Source: Atrichornis clamosus (Eukaryota; Chordata; Aves; Passeriformes; Menuridae). Taken from it: a stretch of 64,000 bases of DNA. This document shows positions 12,916 to 25,699 of this stretch, one piece after another. The notes beneath the pieces were generated by a model. It saw only the letters and a program-made list of their open reading frames with translations. It was not told the DNA's origin and searched no databases. The DNA lies in the NCBI GenBank assembly GCA_013400975.1, contig WBMZ01011894.1, positions 124,001-188,000 of the forward strand, read 5' to 3'. Position 1 is the first letter of the stretch, and every line of letters starts with the position of its first letter. A program made the position numbers and the translations under genes.

Positions 12916-15900
12916 AGGAGGTCAGTGCCTGCTGTGCAACTGGGGCTTCAAGTACCTCCCAGCCCCGTAGTTTACCTCTTAAGCTGGGTGCACTCGGTGT
13001 GTAAGCCAGTGCCTCTGTCCTGTGACCCTTCTCACTCTGGGCAACTGTGCAGGGTCAATACCCCCCCATCAGAGGGAGCCCTCAAAGCCCTCTGTGAACA
13101 GTACACAGAGGGTTTTTAAATGGTTTGATAAGCTAAGGAGAATTTGTAAGGTCCAAGTTAAAGTCACTTAGGAGAACAGCATGCTGGGAAAAGGCTGGAA
13201 ATTTATGCTTCTGAGTTTGAAAATGTGATCTATGAAAATTTTGGTATGCAAAATTTTGTTTCTCATTATCAACTATTATTAAAGGTCTTGGTATTGCTAT
13301 AATACATAAGAGAGCTTGTACTTCTGCTCCTGTTGCTGTGCAGAATAAACACATCCAGCTCCCCTATGTAGCCCATCATCTATGAATCCTGATTATTGAG
13401 CCTCCAACTGTCCTTCATAAGCATTAGAGATGTGATTACATGGTTTTATTTTTAAGACTGGTTATGAAGAATACATTTCTGTAATGGTTTTTCTTGGTAG
13501 TATTTCTCCAAAGTATTTTCTGTAGGATGTTAAATGTTATTTAACCTGCTTTATAGACTGGGAAACTGAAGGTCGGTGTTGATACAGACTTGATTCCAGT
13601 GTAAGTCTGGAAATTAATAAATAGAGCCTTAATACTATCTAAAATAATGTTGTATCTATTTCATTAACATGAACATGCATTTAATGTGCATATTGTGTAT
13701 AGTATATATATTTAGTAGTATTTTGAAAATAACTAAAACTTGTATATCACTGGTCAGTCACCAGTTAGTGAGACTTGCAGAGCCATAGAAAGCTACTCAA
13801 ATTAAGCATGTATATATTTACCTTTATAATTATGTTTATAAAATACTTTTGGTCACTGTTCCTGCACTCTGCAGTTCTAAAGCTCTGGAAGTATTTGGTA
13901 AATGAGTACATATTATTACTTTCCTAATTTAATTTTTTTCTGTCTACTATGTTCAAATGGGATTTAATCTGCAAACCCATTTTAGATTTGTCAATGTGGG
14001 TAGAAGATAAATAGGCAAGTCAGAAGAGATTGTATGTTGTTATAAGTTGATAACTGATGTTCTTTGCTTCTAGGGCAAATGCAAGTGCCAAATGACTTAA
14101 CAGAGACTTCATAAGCAGTGACAGCAACACCTAGGTTTCATATTTCATTTGAAAATAAATTGCAGTCAATTCATTCAATTCCATTTAAGAATTTGTGGGC
14201 AAAGTAAAAATGTTAATTATTATTTTGGTTGGTTTTAGCACTTGTAGCTAAGCAAAACCAAGATATTTACAGCAATTAATGTAACTTACTCAATCTTGGT
14301 TTAGGGACAATCCTCTAAGATAGGTCACAGTTTGTGCTTGATGTTTTGGATAGTCCTGAAGGCTCAACCAAAGTTGAAATAATTCAGAAAGGACCATAAG
14401 CAGTGTGATAGATCAAAACCTAGTGGCTGCAAAGCAAAGCTAACTGCCAAGTATTTCTGGATGTGAACTTGCCTTTTGGGGTGAGAAGAGCTAGGCATAG
14501 TGAGAAGACAAGTGTCTTTAACCCTCTTGCACTGTGACTGAAGGATGTTTGGGGAAAATGTGCACTTAATTAATGTTACCTTTTACTGCCATGAGGATTG
14601 AGATGCAAACCTTAGAATCCACAGCACAGTAGTCTGAGATCACAGGAAGCTGCACAATGGATGTACTGAATGAGGGTTTCGTAGCCCTAAGAGGGCAAAA
14701 GCAGATGTCTTAAAAGTGTGAATATTTCATTACCTTGTAGATCCAAAAGGTTTTCCTAATACATTATAAATGACTGGTTTATAGCAACCATTATCCCAGA
14801 TGATCACAGCAAGTCAGGCATAGCAAGATGGGTCCTGGATTCCTTGAGATTCAGAATGTTTCTCAGCAGATACCCGCTGTAGAAAGGCTCCCAGTCATGA
14901 GTTGTAGAAACATTACTGAGGCAGAAAACTCATGAAACTGTTTTGGAAGTGTTTAACAACAACAGCTGCAGCTGCTGTGGTGTGTACCTCCCCAAAAAGC
15001 TCTCCAGTGCAGGGTGTGTTCCCACTTCGACTTCACAGGGTTGTGTTATCTGGGGCGTGGTGTTCATTCATCAGCACTCACAACAGGCTGAAATTTGGCC
15101 AGTTCTTTCAGTCTTGGGGAAAGACCCGATAAACTTGAGGTTGATCCCTTTGGCTGTTTTGAAGAGGCAGGTGTAAATTGTTTAAACTATATTCCCTTGA
15201 CAGTAGCTTACCAGAAGTTTCTCCGGGAAAAAAAAGTCTTCAGAGAGGCCACAGGTCTGCACGTAATAATGTGATGAATTCTGGGTTTCTTTATCCTATA
15301 AATAGTCTGGCTTTTAAAACCATGTAAACTGCTTGTAACAATTAACAGATGAATACTTGAATCCAGGCGCCCTTTCCTAAAGGATCCTCATAAAAATCTT
15401 GGTGATAAGGTGAAAAAGAAGTGGAATGTTTACTGTATGGCAATGACGAGTTAAAAACTCAGTGTTGGCACTAGATGGACTGGATACAGACTCTTTTAGG
15501 ACAAAGCGTGGATCGAGCTAGTAGAAGTAACTTACCAAAGTTGTTATGAATGAACTGCAAAACAAGGAACAGAAAGCTCAGCAGCCTGGAGTGTGACTGT
15601 CAGAGAGCTACAGAAAACCCAAAAGGATTGGCAGCTTTTGCTTATAACAATGAAATACAGCATTTTTGCTAAATATAGGTGCAATATGGTCTTCTTGTTT
15701 TTTAACAAAAAACATTCAAACAAAGCCAAACAAAGAAAAAGTCAAAAGAAACTACCACACCCAGACTGGAAGAACGGAACCTGAAACTGTCCAGGTGTGA
15801 GTGTGTGATTTTCTTTGTCCATGTGCCACGATCCTCTGACAATACAGATGTCTCTGCTGGATCCTGACTACTCTTCTTCAAACTACATTGCCTTAGTTGA

Positions 15901-16643
15901 GAGTGCTTGGTAGGGAATTATTTCTTCATAAAACCTACATCATCTGCTAATGAAAAGATTCAGTCCTTTGTGTCTGGTAATTTGGTAAACCTCTCACAGG
16001 ATACAATCCCAGCTCAGACAGGATATCTCAAAGGTTAATTAACAATAATATAACAGACCTCGTGCTCTTCCAGTTCAGACTGTGTAGCTACATAGCTACC
16101 CTAATGAATATTTTTTAAGAAACTATAAATTTTATTTCAGAAAAACCTGTGTGCCTACTGAAATTTGAGCTGTTAAGCAGTTAATGCTGCAGAGACACTC
16201 TTTAGTTGGATGAGACAGTCAGAGCCCAAAAAAAGATTAGTTTTATTATTTCAAATCTATTTTTCCATTATTGTCTTCCTCTTTAGAGAAGACCCTTTTT
16301 GGCAGTGATTCAGCCTTCTTAGGAACTTTTTCTATCTCATTAACTGGGAGCAGTTCCCAGGACATCAGATTTGCCATCATCTTTAAATCAAATAGGTCTG
16401 AAATCACTCATGACAAACAGAGCTGTGGGCCCCAGCCTGCTGAAGAGCTTCAGGAATGCTCAAATTTGGAATTTTTTGTTTTGCCAAGCACAGATAAAGT
16501 TGCTGTTCCTCGTATGTGCAATATTGTTTGTGTGAGGCAGAAAATCCAGAAAAAGGTATCTGTATCTGCTGAGTGCTGAGTTGTCTGAATTAGAGGTCTG
16601 CTTTGAATCCTCTTCAATATTCACAGCCCTAATCTGCATATAT

Positions 16644-16669
16644 CTGTATCTGTCTGTCTGTCTGTCTCT
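16644..16669 (+). repeat. (TCTG)n microsatellite
   Basis: A short run of TCTG units, slightly interrupted at its 5' end (CTGTATCTGTCTG), lies in the intron. It is a simple repeat with no visible function. Confidence 0.85.
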
Positions 16670-17644
16670 ATTAGGTGTTCTTTGCATGCCTGCACTCAGG
16701 ATCAGAAGAGTTGTGGTTCAATGCCAGCGTTACATTTCAGATACATTCAGAGCTTCCTCATTTGCTTTTTCTTAAATTCCAGTCTTGAATGAAACTAATG
16801 GGACACCTCAGAGGTTAAATAATTGCTAGAGAAAGTCAGAGATCAAGAGGACAGCCAGTAATGAAAATGGTAGAAAGAGAATGAGCATTAACTGTGTTTT
16901 TCTCTCTCAGTTCAATATTGGCTTTGTTGCTGCAAGTCAAACAGCAATTCTGTGTTTTCTCCCTCATTAGCTTTTCTTCCTTGAGTGAGCACATTTTGTA
17001 GTGACTTTTCAATCTCCCTTTCAGCAGAGACCATTTTGCCTGATAGCCCTAAGTCTGCTGAGCAAAAACCCCATAAATCCCATTAGTCTCTGTGTTTGGT
17101 GGATTTTGCCCCTAAAGAGCAGGAATCAGCAATCACAGGCAGGATCTCACTAAGAGAAGTACAGGTTTTTTGCAACTGAATGTGAAATGTATGGCTAAAC
17201 TAACAGCACACTGAGTGCTCTGCTCTGGCCTTGTATTGCTGAAATTCCTGGATGGGAGTTGTTAAATTAAAATTGAATGGTGCAGCTCTACCTGTAGAAG
17301 AGCTGGGTGGTAGAGCTGATTTTCTGGTAGCTGTCAGGTACTTTAATCCCTATACTTCATCATCTCATATAAATACTTTTAAGTTGTAAGCCTGCATAAT
17401 GAATGGCAAATGTGAACCAAAAATATGTTGTTATTCATCTCAATAGACATAATGAAAGGTTGGATTTAGTAATGTTACATTCTTGAGCACAATGAGGCAG
17501 GAAATGGTTTTGATGACATTTACAAGTCGGCTATAGAGTAAACAGATATTTTGTGCAATAATATCTCGGTGGATATGGAATATTTGTGAAAAAGGGTTTG
17601 AGGTTGACTTGTTTGGAAAGTCAATTACAAATTTAAAGACTTTT

Positions 17645-17689
17645 TGAATTCTTTACTTGAAGAATTTTTTACTTTTAGAATTCTTTACT
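17645..17689 (+). repeat. Imperfect 15-17-bp tandem triplication
   Basis: Three neighbouring units, GAATTCTTTACT, GAAGAATTTTTTACT and GAATTCTTTACT, form a small AT-rich tandem array in the intron. It is likely a local replication-slippage product. Confidence 0.6.
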
Positions 17690-18631
17690 ATGATGGGTCA
17701 TTTAGGATTAATTATTTTTCTATTTAAAAGCATGACGTGTGCTTAGTTTATGATGTAAGGAAGTTAATGCGTTGATTGCTTTGTTCTCCTAAGGGGAAGA
17801 AATCACATTAATATTTGTGCCATGATTTTTCCTGTTCTTATAGTCCTGGAATCTGATCAGCTTTACCTATTATGGGTATCAATGTATTTAAGAGAATGAA
17901 TGACTCAGTGGATTTGGATTTGGGTAACAGGATCTAGGGTATTTAGCATCTTTACATCAGCAGTTCAAATTCAGCTTAAGCTGTCTGTGCTAGCGTAGCT
18001 TCTGAAGTCAGGCATCTGTGAATTGAATTAAATTAATGGTCCCAGAAGTAGCTCTAGAAAGCTCTCTCCATTAATGCCCATATCAGCAGTGTAGGGAAGA
18101 AGGCCAAGGAATGAAATGGCAGGTTGAAAACTCATTCATTGACTAAATCCTTCCATAACAGTGTAGCAATTGTGAAAAGATGCGTTGTTTGGCAAAATGA
18201 GGAGGCAGCAGGGTTACACAAATCGTCTGCAGTGTGGCATTCATTGTCGTGGACTGTAAGGTGAAGATTTAAGAAGATGTCTGTCAAAAGTGAAAGAACA
18301 GAGACATTATGACGCAGCCCCTGGCCAGGAAGACACTGATTACTCGAATGGGAGGGTGTGAAGAGGAAGGGCTCTTCTGTACTGCCTTTCCTCTTACAGA
18401 CTTCTGCCCAAGCAGTCCCTGCTGGCCTCTGCTGGGGACAGGATAGACCTCAGGGCTGAAGCAGTGTGGCAGAGCTTACATTCTCATTGCTATTGTCACA
18501 TCATGAGGGCAATGTAGTGTCCGAACTGGTGAATCAGGAGAAAAAGGGCAATGGTCTGTCAGCAAACAATGAGTGCTCACAAAGCGGTGCAATGCATTTG
18601 TCCCTCATGTCCCTTTTTTGTTTCTGTTTAG

Positions 18632-18719
18632 GCAGGTGACAAGCATTATCATCCAAGCTGTGCACGATGCAGCAGATGCAACCAAATGTTCACAGAAGGA
18701 GAAGAAATGTATCTGCAAG
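18632..18719 (+). CDS. ABLIM1: ABLIM1 exon: LIM domain 4, zinc-binding core
   Basis: An 88-nt exon (phase 0 in, 1 out) encodes AGDKHYHPSCARCSRCNQMF and continues to MYLQ plus one base of a Gly codon. It carries H-P-S-C-x2-C-x2-C, the zinc-ligand pattern in the middle of a LIM domain; the first CxxC pair must be in the upstream exon, which is not in the window. The acceptor is TTTCTGTTTAG and the donor G|GTAAGG. A second AG four bases downstream would shift the frame and is probably not used. In the protein this is the last of four LIM modules, which bind partner proteins rather than actin. The HYHPSCARCSRCNQMF run matches ABLIM1 as I recall it, while ABLIM2 and ABLIM3 have CALCVRC or CARCVRC. 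Confidence 0.95.
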
Positions 18720-21497
18720 GTAAGGATGTCTCCATTCCAAAACAAGAAAATCAGACAATGTAATTTTTCTGTCACAGGCCTCAGGAGCTTATAAAAGGAC
18801 TATAGTCATCCTGTCTTCAAGAGTGTTCTCATACTTTTTCACTTGATACCCTTTTGCTCTGTTAGGTGGCCACAGCTGTGGCTTTGAGGGCTCTGCACCC
18901 TCGCTGAGCCAGCCTGTGCTTGCTAAAGCTGTGTAGCAAAAAAGAAATTTATTATGTGCCTCTGAATTTGACATCTAATGGATAGCTTAGCCCCAGACTG
19001 GTGTATGAGATACCAGACAAAGTAAAGGGATTTCCCCTGATTTCTGCTGTTCAGTTTCTGTGCTCTTCTGGACCACACTCCAAGTTGTAAAAGGCAAGGG
19101 AAAAACTTCCAGAAGCTGCAGGGAGTTAACAAACTTGAACCCTGTAGACCTCATTCCTTGTGCACATCGGCAGAGTCTCTCCTCTGGTTCCTAATCATAT
19201 TTGCTTCCCTTGCCTACTTCCCTTTTATCTGGTCATGTCTCTCTTTTTATTCCCATTTACCTTATTTTTATGTCTTTCTACAGTCACTTCTTTCTCATAT
19301 ATTCACTTTCATCTCCTCTTTCTTGTTAACAGTCTCACACTCCCAAGTATTGCCAAGCTTGGTTTTTTCACGATCATTTCATGTGAGAAAGAATATTGAA
19401 AAGTAGCCTTGATCTGAATCCTGCCTACTGTCTGAGAGGGTAGCATATTAACTATTAAGTTACAGTTATTTTTATTACTTGCTCTACTATTACTCTTGGC
19501 AGAAGGATGTATAATACCCATTGATGTAAGCCAGAAATGAAAGTGAAAAAGGCAGGTACATGTTGAGATATTTTGTATTGCATTTAGGGTAGAAAACTTG
19601 ATACACTTGAAAGGAATGTAGAAGAATAGGGAAAAAATTATTAAAGTGTGGTCACAGCCATCTCTTGAAATCCTGAGGAGAGATTCTCACTGGAGGAGTT
19701 CCAAAATAAGAAAATATTGTTAAGGCATTCCTTTGAAGCTAACTTGTTTTATTTTGTAGTCTGTCCTTCATCTCTCTCATCTCCCGCTGACCTTATACCT
19801 TAGTGTTCTTACTCCAGCTGTGCACAGAACTGGGTGTCAAATTGTGTGGTAGCTTTGCATTGCAGGAGCAAGCAGAGGCTGGGACAGGGCTGGGTAGGAG
19901 GAGCTGCCTTCTGATGGCAAATTGGAAAGACTAATTTGAAAGCAGCAGTTATAGCACCAGGCAAATCTTCTCTGTTTGCTCACATCATAGTGTGATAAAG
20001 TACAGGCAGAGCTCAAGGTGAGCATCAGTTCATCCTTTGCTGTTATTAATAACAACCGTTTGCAACTGGGGCCGTTTGCACCAGTCCAGCAGAGAGTGGG
20101 AGTTTGCATTGATTGGGGAGGCTTTGGTGTAAATTTCTGCAGATCAAAATAAGATAGAAGGCCTCACTTCAACTAGGCTGGACTTTGTCCTGGACAAGTT
20201 CAGGTGATAAGAAAGGGGAGAGGAGAGAAACCCGGCTGCTTGATCTGCTGTTCTTTTCTTAGTGTATCTCTCTTTCTGTGGTTATGAATCTATGTTCCAT
20301 GTGTTCACAATGTCTCTGGGGGGGAGCACCTCAAACTGCATTGCTTTATTGTTCACAAGCTGTTTTCTGACTAAATAATGTAATTGCTGAGTGTGCTCCA
20401 GACTGTCCTGCCAAAGCTTTCCTTGCTGAATTCAGCATGCTTGTAAGTGTGAGGACCTGAGAGCCTTTCCTGTGCAAAGCTCTCAGCCGAAATGCATATC
20501 CTGACTCCATCCAAATCGTTGACCCTAGGGTGCAGAATAACAGCATTCCAAGCATTTCTCTGAAATAAAAATACAGCACCAGAACAACAAAGAACCAAAA
20601 TCACGTTGTTGATAAAATACACGAAAATAGGCAGCTTCCATCTCACCTCTAATTGTCCTCTCCCTGGGATATGAAAGCACTGTGTTGGTGTTGCTTTGTA
20701 AAACAGAGGAGCCTGGCAGGACTGCAGTAGAAACTTCTATTAGAAATGTGTGGGAAACCTGCAAAAGGCGAACACAGGAAAGCAAGCTGTCTGTCTTGGG
20801 GCTTTCTGTGTTAAGGGTGGTTGGAATAATGCTGGCAGAAGGGCTCTGGCTTGGCACTGCTCCAACACATGAAAATGAAAAAGAAGCAGCACCAGAAACT
20901 TTTATCTTTCCCATTGACTTCCTGGTAATGCTTTGGGCTGCCCCAGAAGGGTGTTGCTGAGCTAGGATTGCCCAGTATTTAGAGGGATGCTGATGTTGGA
21001 ATAGTGGTATGTGCAGAGTAAAAAGCTGACAAAATGAACATGCTAGTTGGTGTTTGCCATAGGTTAAGAATAGGAATGCCCACAATTCGCTGAACTGTTT
21101 CTGGTAGTGAAAAAGAGGAGTGATGCAGTTTGAGAATTTGGACCATTCCAAGCATTTCAAAATAGATTGGCATGTTTGGATGAATAGTATCTATGAAATG
21201 TAGGTGGTTCGGAGCTCAAGATCACAACAAATGTTTACATTTAATTTCTTAAACCTGCTCTATCTAATTTGGATTTTTAAATGTCACATCTTTCAAATCA
21301 TGTATCATTTTGTGAAAGGAAACTCACAACCTTTAGCTAAATTTCACTATGAAAATGACATCCAGACTCTTGCATTTCTTGCTCACCTTCAGCAGCTGCA
21401 GCATTCTCCCAGGGTGTCCCTAAAATTGTGCCAGTTTATGATAAATACTGCCCAAAACACAGTGCCACTTTTTCTTTGATGGTAGGGATAGTTAAGT

Positions 21498-21572
21498 AGA
21501 ATAGAATCATAGAATCATTAAGGTTGGAAAGACCCCCAAGATCATCAACTCCTACCATTAACCCAACAGTGG
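21498..21572 (-). mobile_element. CR1 LINE 3' terminal fragment
   Basis: The sequence ATAGAATCATAGAATCATTA, followed by AGGTTGGAAAGACC and CCAAGATCATCAA, is the reverse complement of the hallmark CR1 3' end, including the terminal ATTCTATG-type octamer repeat. CR1 is the dominant LINE of bird genomes, so this is a main taxonomic clue. Only the 5'-truncated tail is present, which is usual for CR1. Confidence 0.9.
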
Positions 21573-21584
21573 AATACAGAGGAA

Positions 21585-21672
21585 TAAGGATCATTTTTCT
21601 CAGGGCCACACAGGAAGCAAGCTCACAGCTGGATTTGAGACTTGAACCTGAACCTTCTGAGCCTTAGTTCAT
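21585..21672 (-). mobile_element. MIR-like SINE fragment
   Basis: GGCCACACAGGAAGCAAGCT, followed by CAGCTGGATTTGAGACTTGAACCT, follows the antisense MIR order (GGTCACACAGCTAGTAAG, then GCTGGGATTTGAACCC). It lies immediately beside the CR1 tail. Divergence is high, so the family call is tentative. Confidence 0.5.
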
Positions 21673-23228
21673 CCTTGAGCAATGGGTGTCATATTCAGTA
21701 GGGTATTGCTCAGATCACTTCTTGTAACATGAACTTACAGCCTTAAAACATGAACTCTCTTCCTCCTGTGTGGACAGGGCACGGCTCCCTCCCGATCTCG
21801 CAGGCTCTGTGGGGTCCTGGCTCCGAGGCTGCTGTTTGTTTTCAGAGAAGGCTGTTGGTGCACTTCTCCCTGTTGTCTGATGGTTTCCCTCTGCCAAATG
21901 CACAGTTTCTTCTTCCCAGGCTTGGACTCACAGCCAAACATCTCAGACCCTTGATCCAGAGTCACAGCGTTCTCTCCTGTCTCCTGATGATGACTATACT
22001 GTGTACTGCTGGGAACTGAAATGATTCCTGCTGGTCTTTACTTCTGTACCAAGCCATGTAAGGGCTTGTTAGAAGAAAATTTCCAGGGGCCTTGACCCGG
22101 CTCTCTCCTGGGCTCTGAGGGTGGGGTTTCCTCTGGCTGCACTTGAGCTAATAGTCACCAGCAGGAGACCTGGACTTGGCCCTGTTTGGATTCTTTGTGG
22201 ACAAAGTGAAGAGGTGATGTTCCCCCCTCCAGGTAATCAAGGCTTTGGATTGGCTTTGTGGTGACTGGAAAGAAGTATGAATTTGACTGCGGCTGCAGTC
22301 AGTGTTAAAAATCAGCATTAGTTTTTGTTCCATTTTAACTTGGTTAACACCTGCCAGCAGCTTCCCAGCAGTGACCACAGTTTACACTCTGCTCCAAAGG
22401 AGAACGGAAAAGGGATGAAAATGCTCCTTGCCCCCGACATTGCTCAGTCCTTGGGGACAGCCAGATACTTACACTTTTACAGCATAAGAGAGAATCCTGT
22501 GTTTTGGGAAACAAACAGCAGAGACCTTGACATTTTTAGTAGGATGGAATTACCAGTGCCACACATCAGAGCAAGGGGGAGAAATGCTGTGTGTGCCAAT
22601 GGCAGGTACAGTGTGCTGTGATCCTGGGACAGGCTCTCTCACGTGCTGCTTTGCACCACCTGTCATACTGGCATCTCACCCACTCCCCTGGCTCTGCTGT
22701 ATTGTGAATTTTCTAATTTTGCTTTTCCTTTTGCATTTTGCATAAGTGCAGGGAAGAAGCGAGTAATACTTTAGAGCAACTGAATATGACACCTATTGTT
22801 CAATGGACTTAAAATCAGAACTTCCTTTTCATGTGGGGCAGTACATAAGGGGAGAACAGATCAGGTTCCCATGGCCCAGTTCCTTTGCTCTTTCCCTCCA
22901 TCCTGCCAGAGGAACCCTCTGCCCTTCCGTTCCTCCAGCTGGTGCTCGCTGGCTCTGTTGCCGCTTGAAGCTGCTTGAGTTTTAATTAAGAATGTGTGCA
23001 AAGTGCTTTGACAGCCTCAGGACAAAGGTGGTGTAGATACTCCACGGATTTGAATATTTTTTTGTTTCACTTGTATTTCCCATGAGCTAGACTTTAATGT
23101 GAATTACTCACACAGTTCATACAGATTCACCATCTGATGCAATGAAGAGATTCTCTTTAATAACTGACTTGTCATGACCAGAAGTCATCTGCTTTGCTCT
23201 GAGTAAAGGTGTTTTTTCCCTCCCTCAG

Positions 23229-23287
23229 GTTCCACTGTCTGGCATCCCGACTGTAAGCAATCCACTAAGACTGAAGAGAAGCTCCGG
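23229..23287 (+). CDS. ABLIM1: ABLIM1 exon: end of LIM domain 4
   Basis: A 59-nt exon (phase 1 in, 0 out) encodes GSTVWHPDCKQSTKTEEKLR when joined to the previous Gly base. W-H-P-D-C supplies the last zinc ligands of LIM4 (H-x2-C), and the Lys/Glu-rich tail begins the linker. The acceptor is CCCTCCCTCAG and the donor CGG|GTAAGC. The peptide is identical to ABLIM1 as I recall it; ABLIM2 and ABLIM3 read differently here (CRQAA or CKQAA). The next constitutive exon is at 32203, with the optional cassette at 25637 between; both joins keep phase 0. Confidence 0.95.
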
Positions 23288-25636
23288 GTAAGCTGAATTC
23301 ATGGCAATGACACACCATACATTTTGCACACACAAAAATTGAATGTTGTTTTTAAAAGAGTGACTTTTTCCATGTTTTTTTCGCATAGCTGTCACAACTC
23401 TGGCAGAATATACAGTGGAGGCACTTCAGAGGTATTGCTCTGATTTTTAGGCTTACCACCTTCACATACCTGTCTCAGTGCACTGCCTTAAAGATAGTGT
23501 CATTTACTGACATACAGACGTGGCCAAGTATCTTAAGACACTCCATTTCATATCTCAGTTGTTGTGAGAGAGACTCTTAAGGAGAAGATATGAACAGGGC
23601 CAATGCTATCTATCATATATTTTAGTGTTTTTGCACATCTGTGTAATTGCTCTATAGTTATCCCCTGTTCTGCGTGGTTATTTGTAGCATTTAGGCAAGA
23701 TGAACTCTTCCTTCTTTGCCATCCAAGTAAGCCTCAACCTAAAGTGATCCTAATTTGAATGCCAAAAAGAGCCATAGTTACCCTTGGAGTCACATCAGCA
23801 TATTCAGACAAACTTTGTGGGTCAAATCCTTGGTGACAATAATGCTGCACTGATAAATGCTAGAGCCTGGCTTTTTGCATGAACCAGGCAATTCTAAGCC
23901 CTTATTCACTGATTCATCCTCTGGGCAATTTACTCCTTTTGATATCTCAGTTGGTCCCTTGAATGTTTCTAATTTGCCAGGATATGAATATTAGAGACTG
24001 CATATGAAAAAATGTCTTTCAGACAAGGAAAGAGGTACTGGTCTGAAGGGACCTGTGACATCCTGTGGGTTGTATTCTGTGTGGGGTTCATTCACAGGAA
24101 GCCACATCCTTTAGCATTTATTCCAGAACACTGGTCTGTAAAACATCCCCTGCAGAGAATTTATTATGGTCATAGGTAGTGTACAGATAAATTCTTATTG
24201 AGTAGACTTCTTGTTAGGGCAAAATTATAATTGGCCCTAGATGGGCATGTAGTCTAGGATGGCCAAACATCAGTGCAGGTACCATCCAGCATTCACACAT
24301 TGTTCTGTCCTGACCTTTTCTAAGAAAATGGAAAATCATGCCAGGCTGGATTTTCTTCCTCATTTAACAATTTGAATGTAAGACAGTGTTTTGGCCATGC
24401 TGAAGTGTCAGAATGCTTGTGCTTTGTAGTACATGGTTGCAGTACAATACCTCCCTTTCACTTGGACCCAGAAGTCTCGTCAAAGCACTCCTGACTACAC
24501 TGTGGCCCGTCTTGGCTTTCTCCAGCTGACCTTATAAATCAGTTGTCTTATTTCCATTCCCCATGGAAATGGCCATAGTCCTCCTCAAGTATTTCCCTTT
24601 TTTCAGTCACACATTCAAGCGTGTCAGTATTCTTCCCCCTCGGCTAATTTTAATTGGAGAGAAGGAAATGAATTAACTCACCTGCAAGGCTTTGCCTAAG
24701 TGGGTTCTTGCAGGAAAATGAAGTGAAGCAAGAGAAGGCGTTTTGAGGGAACACCCGAGCAGTGTCACAGCACAGCCGTCCAGCATCACCACACTCCTGG
24801 AGGAGAGCTTCTGTGCAGAGATTTAATGTGTCTTAGAAAGGCTCTGACAAGTGCACCATACTGAAGCTGCCTGAGAGATGGACCACTTCTAGCTTCAAAG
24901 GTCCATCACAGATAGTCTCTGTCTGCTCTGGTGCAAAGTCAGACACCTTATTCTAAAATCAGCTGGAGTTCACTTCGGTGACTTCCACGTGCTTCGTTCT
25001 ATTGACTCAAGCGAAGGCAGTAGCAAACAGGTAGGTACAGAAACAAACAAAACTGGGAGAACTATGTGCTATTTGAGCATGTCAGCACTAAATTAGGAAC
25101 TGTACTTCGAATTTCAGTTTTTTGTTCAGGGTCAGGCCTAGATTTTCTGGTGGTTCTGCAAAAAGCCAGTGCCATTGCCTATTTGCTTGCTGAGTTTCCT
25201 TTCCCTATAGAACAAAACAAAACAAAAAGCCTTTTTATCATTGAAGTCACTTCAGAAGTTTTCAGCAAGTTCTGTTTTCCCATAGTAACTGAATTGTGAT
25301 AAAAACTAATCAGCATTCTAGCTGGTCAAGATCTGAGAGGGAGTTCATAAAAAGCAGTGGTTGCTTTAGATCTTTTCCCCACGGATATTTGTGGAAGTTT
25401 ACAAAGCCAAAACAAGCAGAAAACAAAGCAACCATATGCATGTTACAAATACATATATTGTTTAGGTGTTTATTTACAACTGTCTGGCTGTTCATGATTC
25501 TGCAGCAGTCAGTAAGGAACACTGATATTATAACACAAGTAGATATTAATAACTTGATTGAAAAAAGAGCTTAACCACTGAACTGGGGAAACTGCTTTCC
25601 TTTTCACTCATTTTTCCCTTTTGTGTTTCATGACAG
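23288..25636 (+). other. ABLIM1: ABLIM1 intron upstream of the cassette exon
   Basis: A 2.3-kb phase-0 intron, GTAAGC to TTTCATGACAG. A TGCATG (RBFOX-type) motif lies at 25437-25442, about 195 nt before the cassette exon. No gene or clear repeat was seen. Confidence 0.75.
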
Positions 25637-25699
25637 CATTCCTCATCTGAGTTCTTTTATCCAAAGAGTCTGGTTCTGCGCAGGCCACGCTCTGCAGAG
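25637..25699 (+). CDS. ABLIM1: ABLIM1 cassette exon in the linker
   Basis: A 63-nt, in-frame (0-0) exon encodes SSSEFFYPKSLVLRRPRSAE preceded by His. It resembles the optional ABLIM1 segment I recall as SSSDFFYSKSLIRRTGRSPALQ. An in-frame TGA lies just upstream, within the acceptor (CATGACAG), so the exon cannot extend 5'. The donor GAG|GTTTGC is weak, which fits an alternatively used exon. TGCATG motifs lie about 195 nt upstream and about 465 nt downstream (26165-26170). It is an Arg/Ser-rich, probably disordered insert between LIM4 and the conserved linker. Inclusion adds 21 residues and skipping keeps frame. Confidence is lower than for the other exons because the match is partial. Confidence 0.75.

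Larger units (their letters stand above)
1..18631 (+). other. ABLIM1: ABLIM1 intron (3' part) upstream of the first recognised exon
   Basis: This 18.6-kb stretch ends in a pyrimidine-rich acceptor (TTTTTTGTTTCTGTTTAG) in front of the exon at 18632. I looked for the preceding LIM exon, which should carry CxxC and end before the codons for AGDKHYHP, and did not find one, so it probably lies upstream of the window. Open frames here are all under about 120 codons, lack conserved motifs and have no convincing exon borders. Contents listed separately are a hexamer repeat near 3.1 kb, an old CR1-like tail near 7.7 kb, a CpG-rich patch near 12.7 kb and a TCTG microsatellite near 16.65 kb. The rest looks like ordinary AT-rich intron. 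An isoform-specific first exon could be hidden here and would not be recognisable by eye. Confidence 0.75.
18720..23228 (+). other. ABLIM1: ABLIM1 intron with CR1 and MIR-like remnants
   Basis: A 4.5-kb phase-1 intron, GTAAGG to CCCTCCCTCAG. It contains a CR1 3' end at about 21.5 kb with a MIR-like fragment directly next to it. A 211-codon minus-strand open frame (20525-21160) has no start context, domain or homologue that I recognise. The remainder shows no gene. Confidence 0.8.

Noticed and set aside
13545..13580. Short MIR-like string (TTTATAGACTGGGAAACTGA)
   Set aside because: Too short to support a repeat call.
20525..21160. 211-codon minus-strand open frame
   Set aside because: Longest frame in the window, but intronic, with no recognisable domain, no conserved motif and no promoter or polyadenylation context. 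Probably a chance frame.
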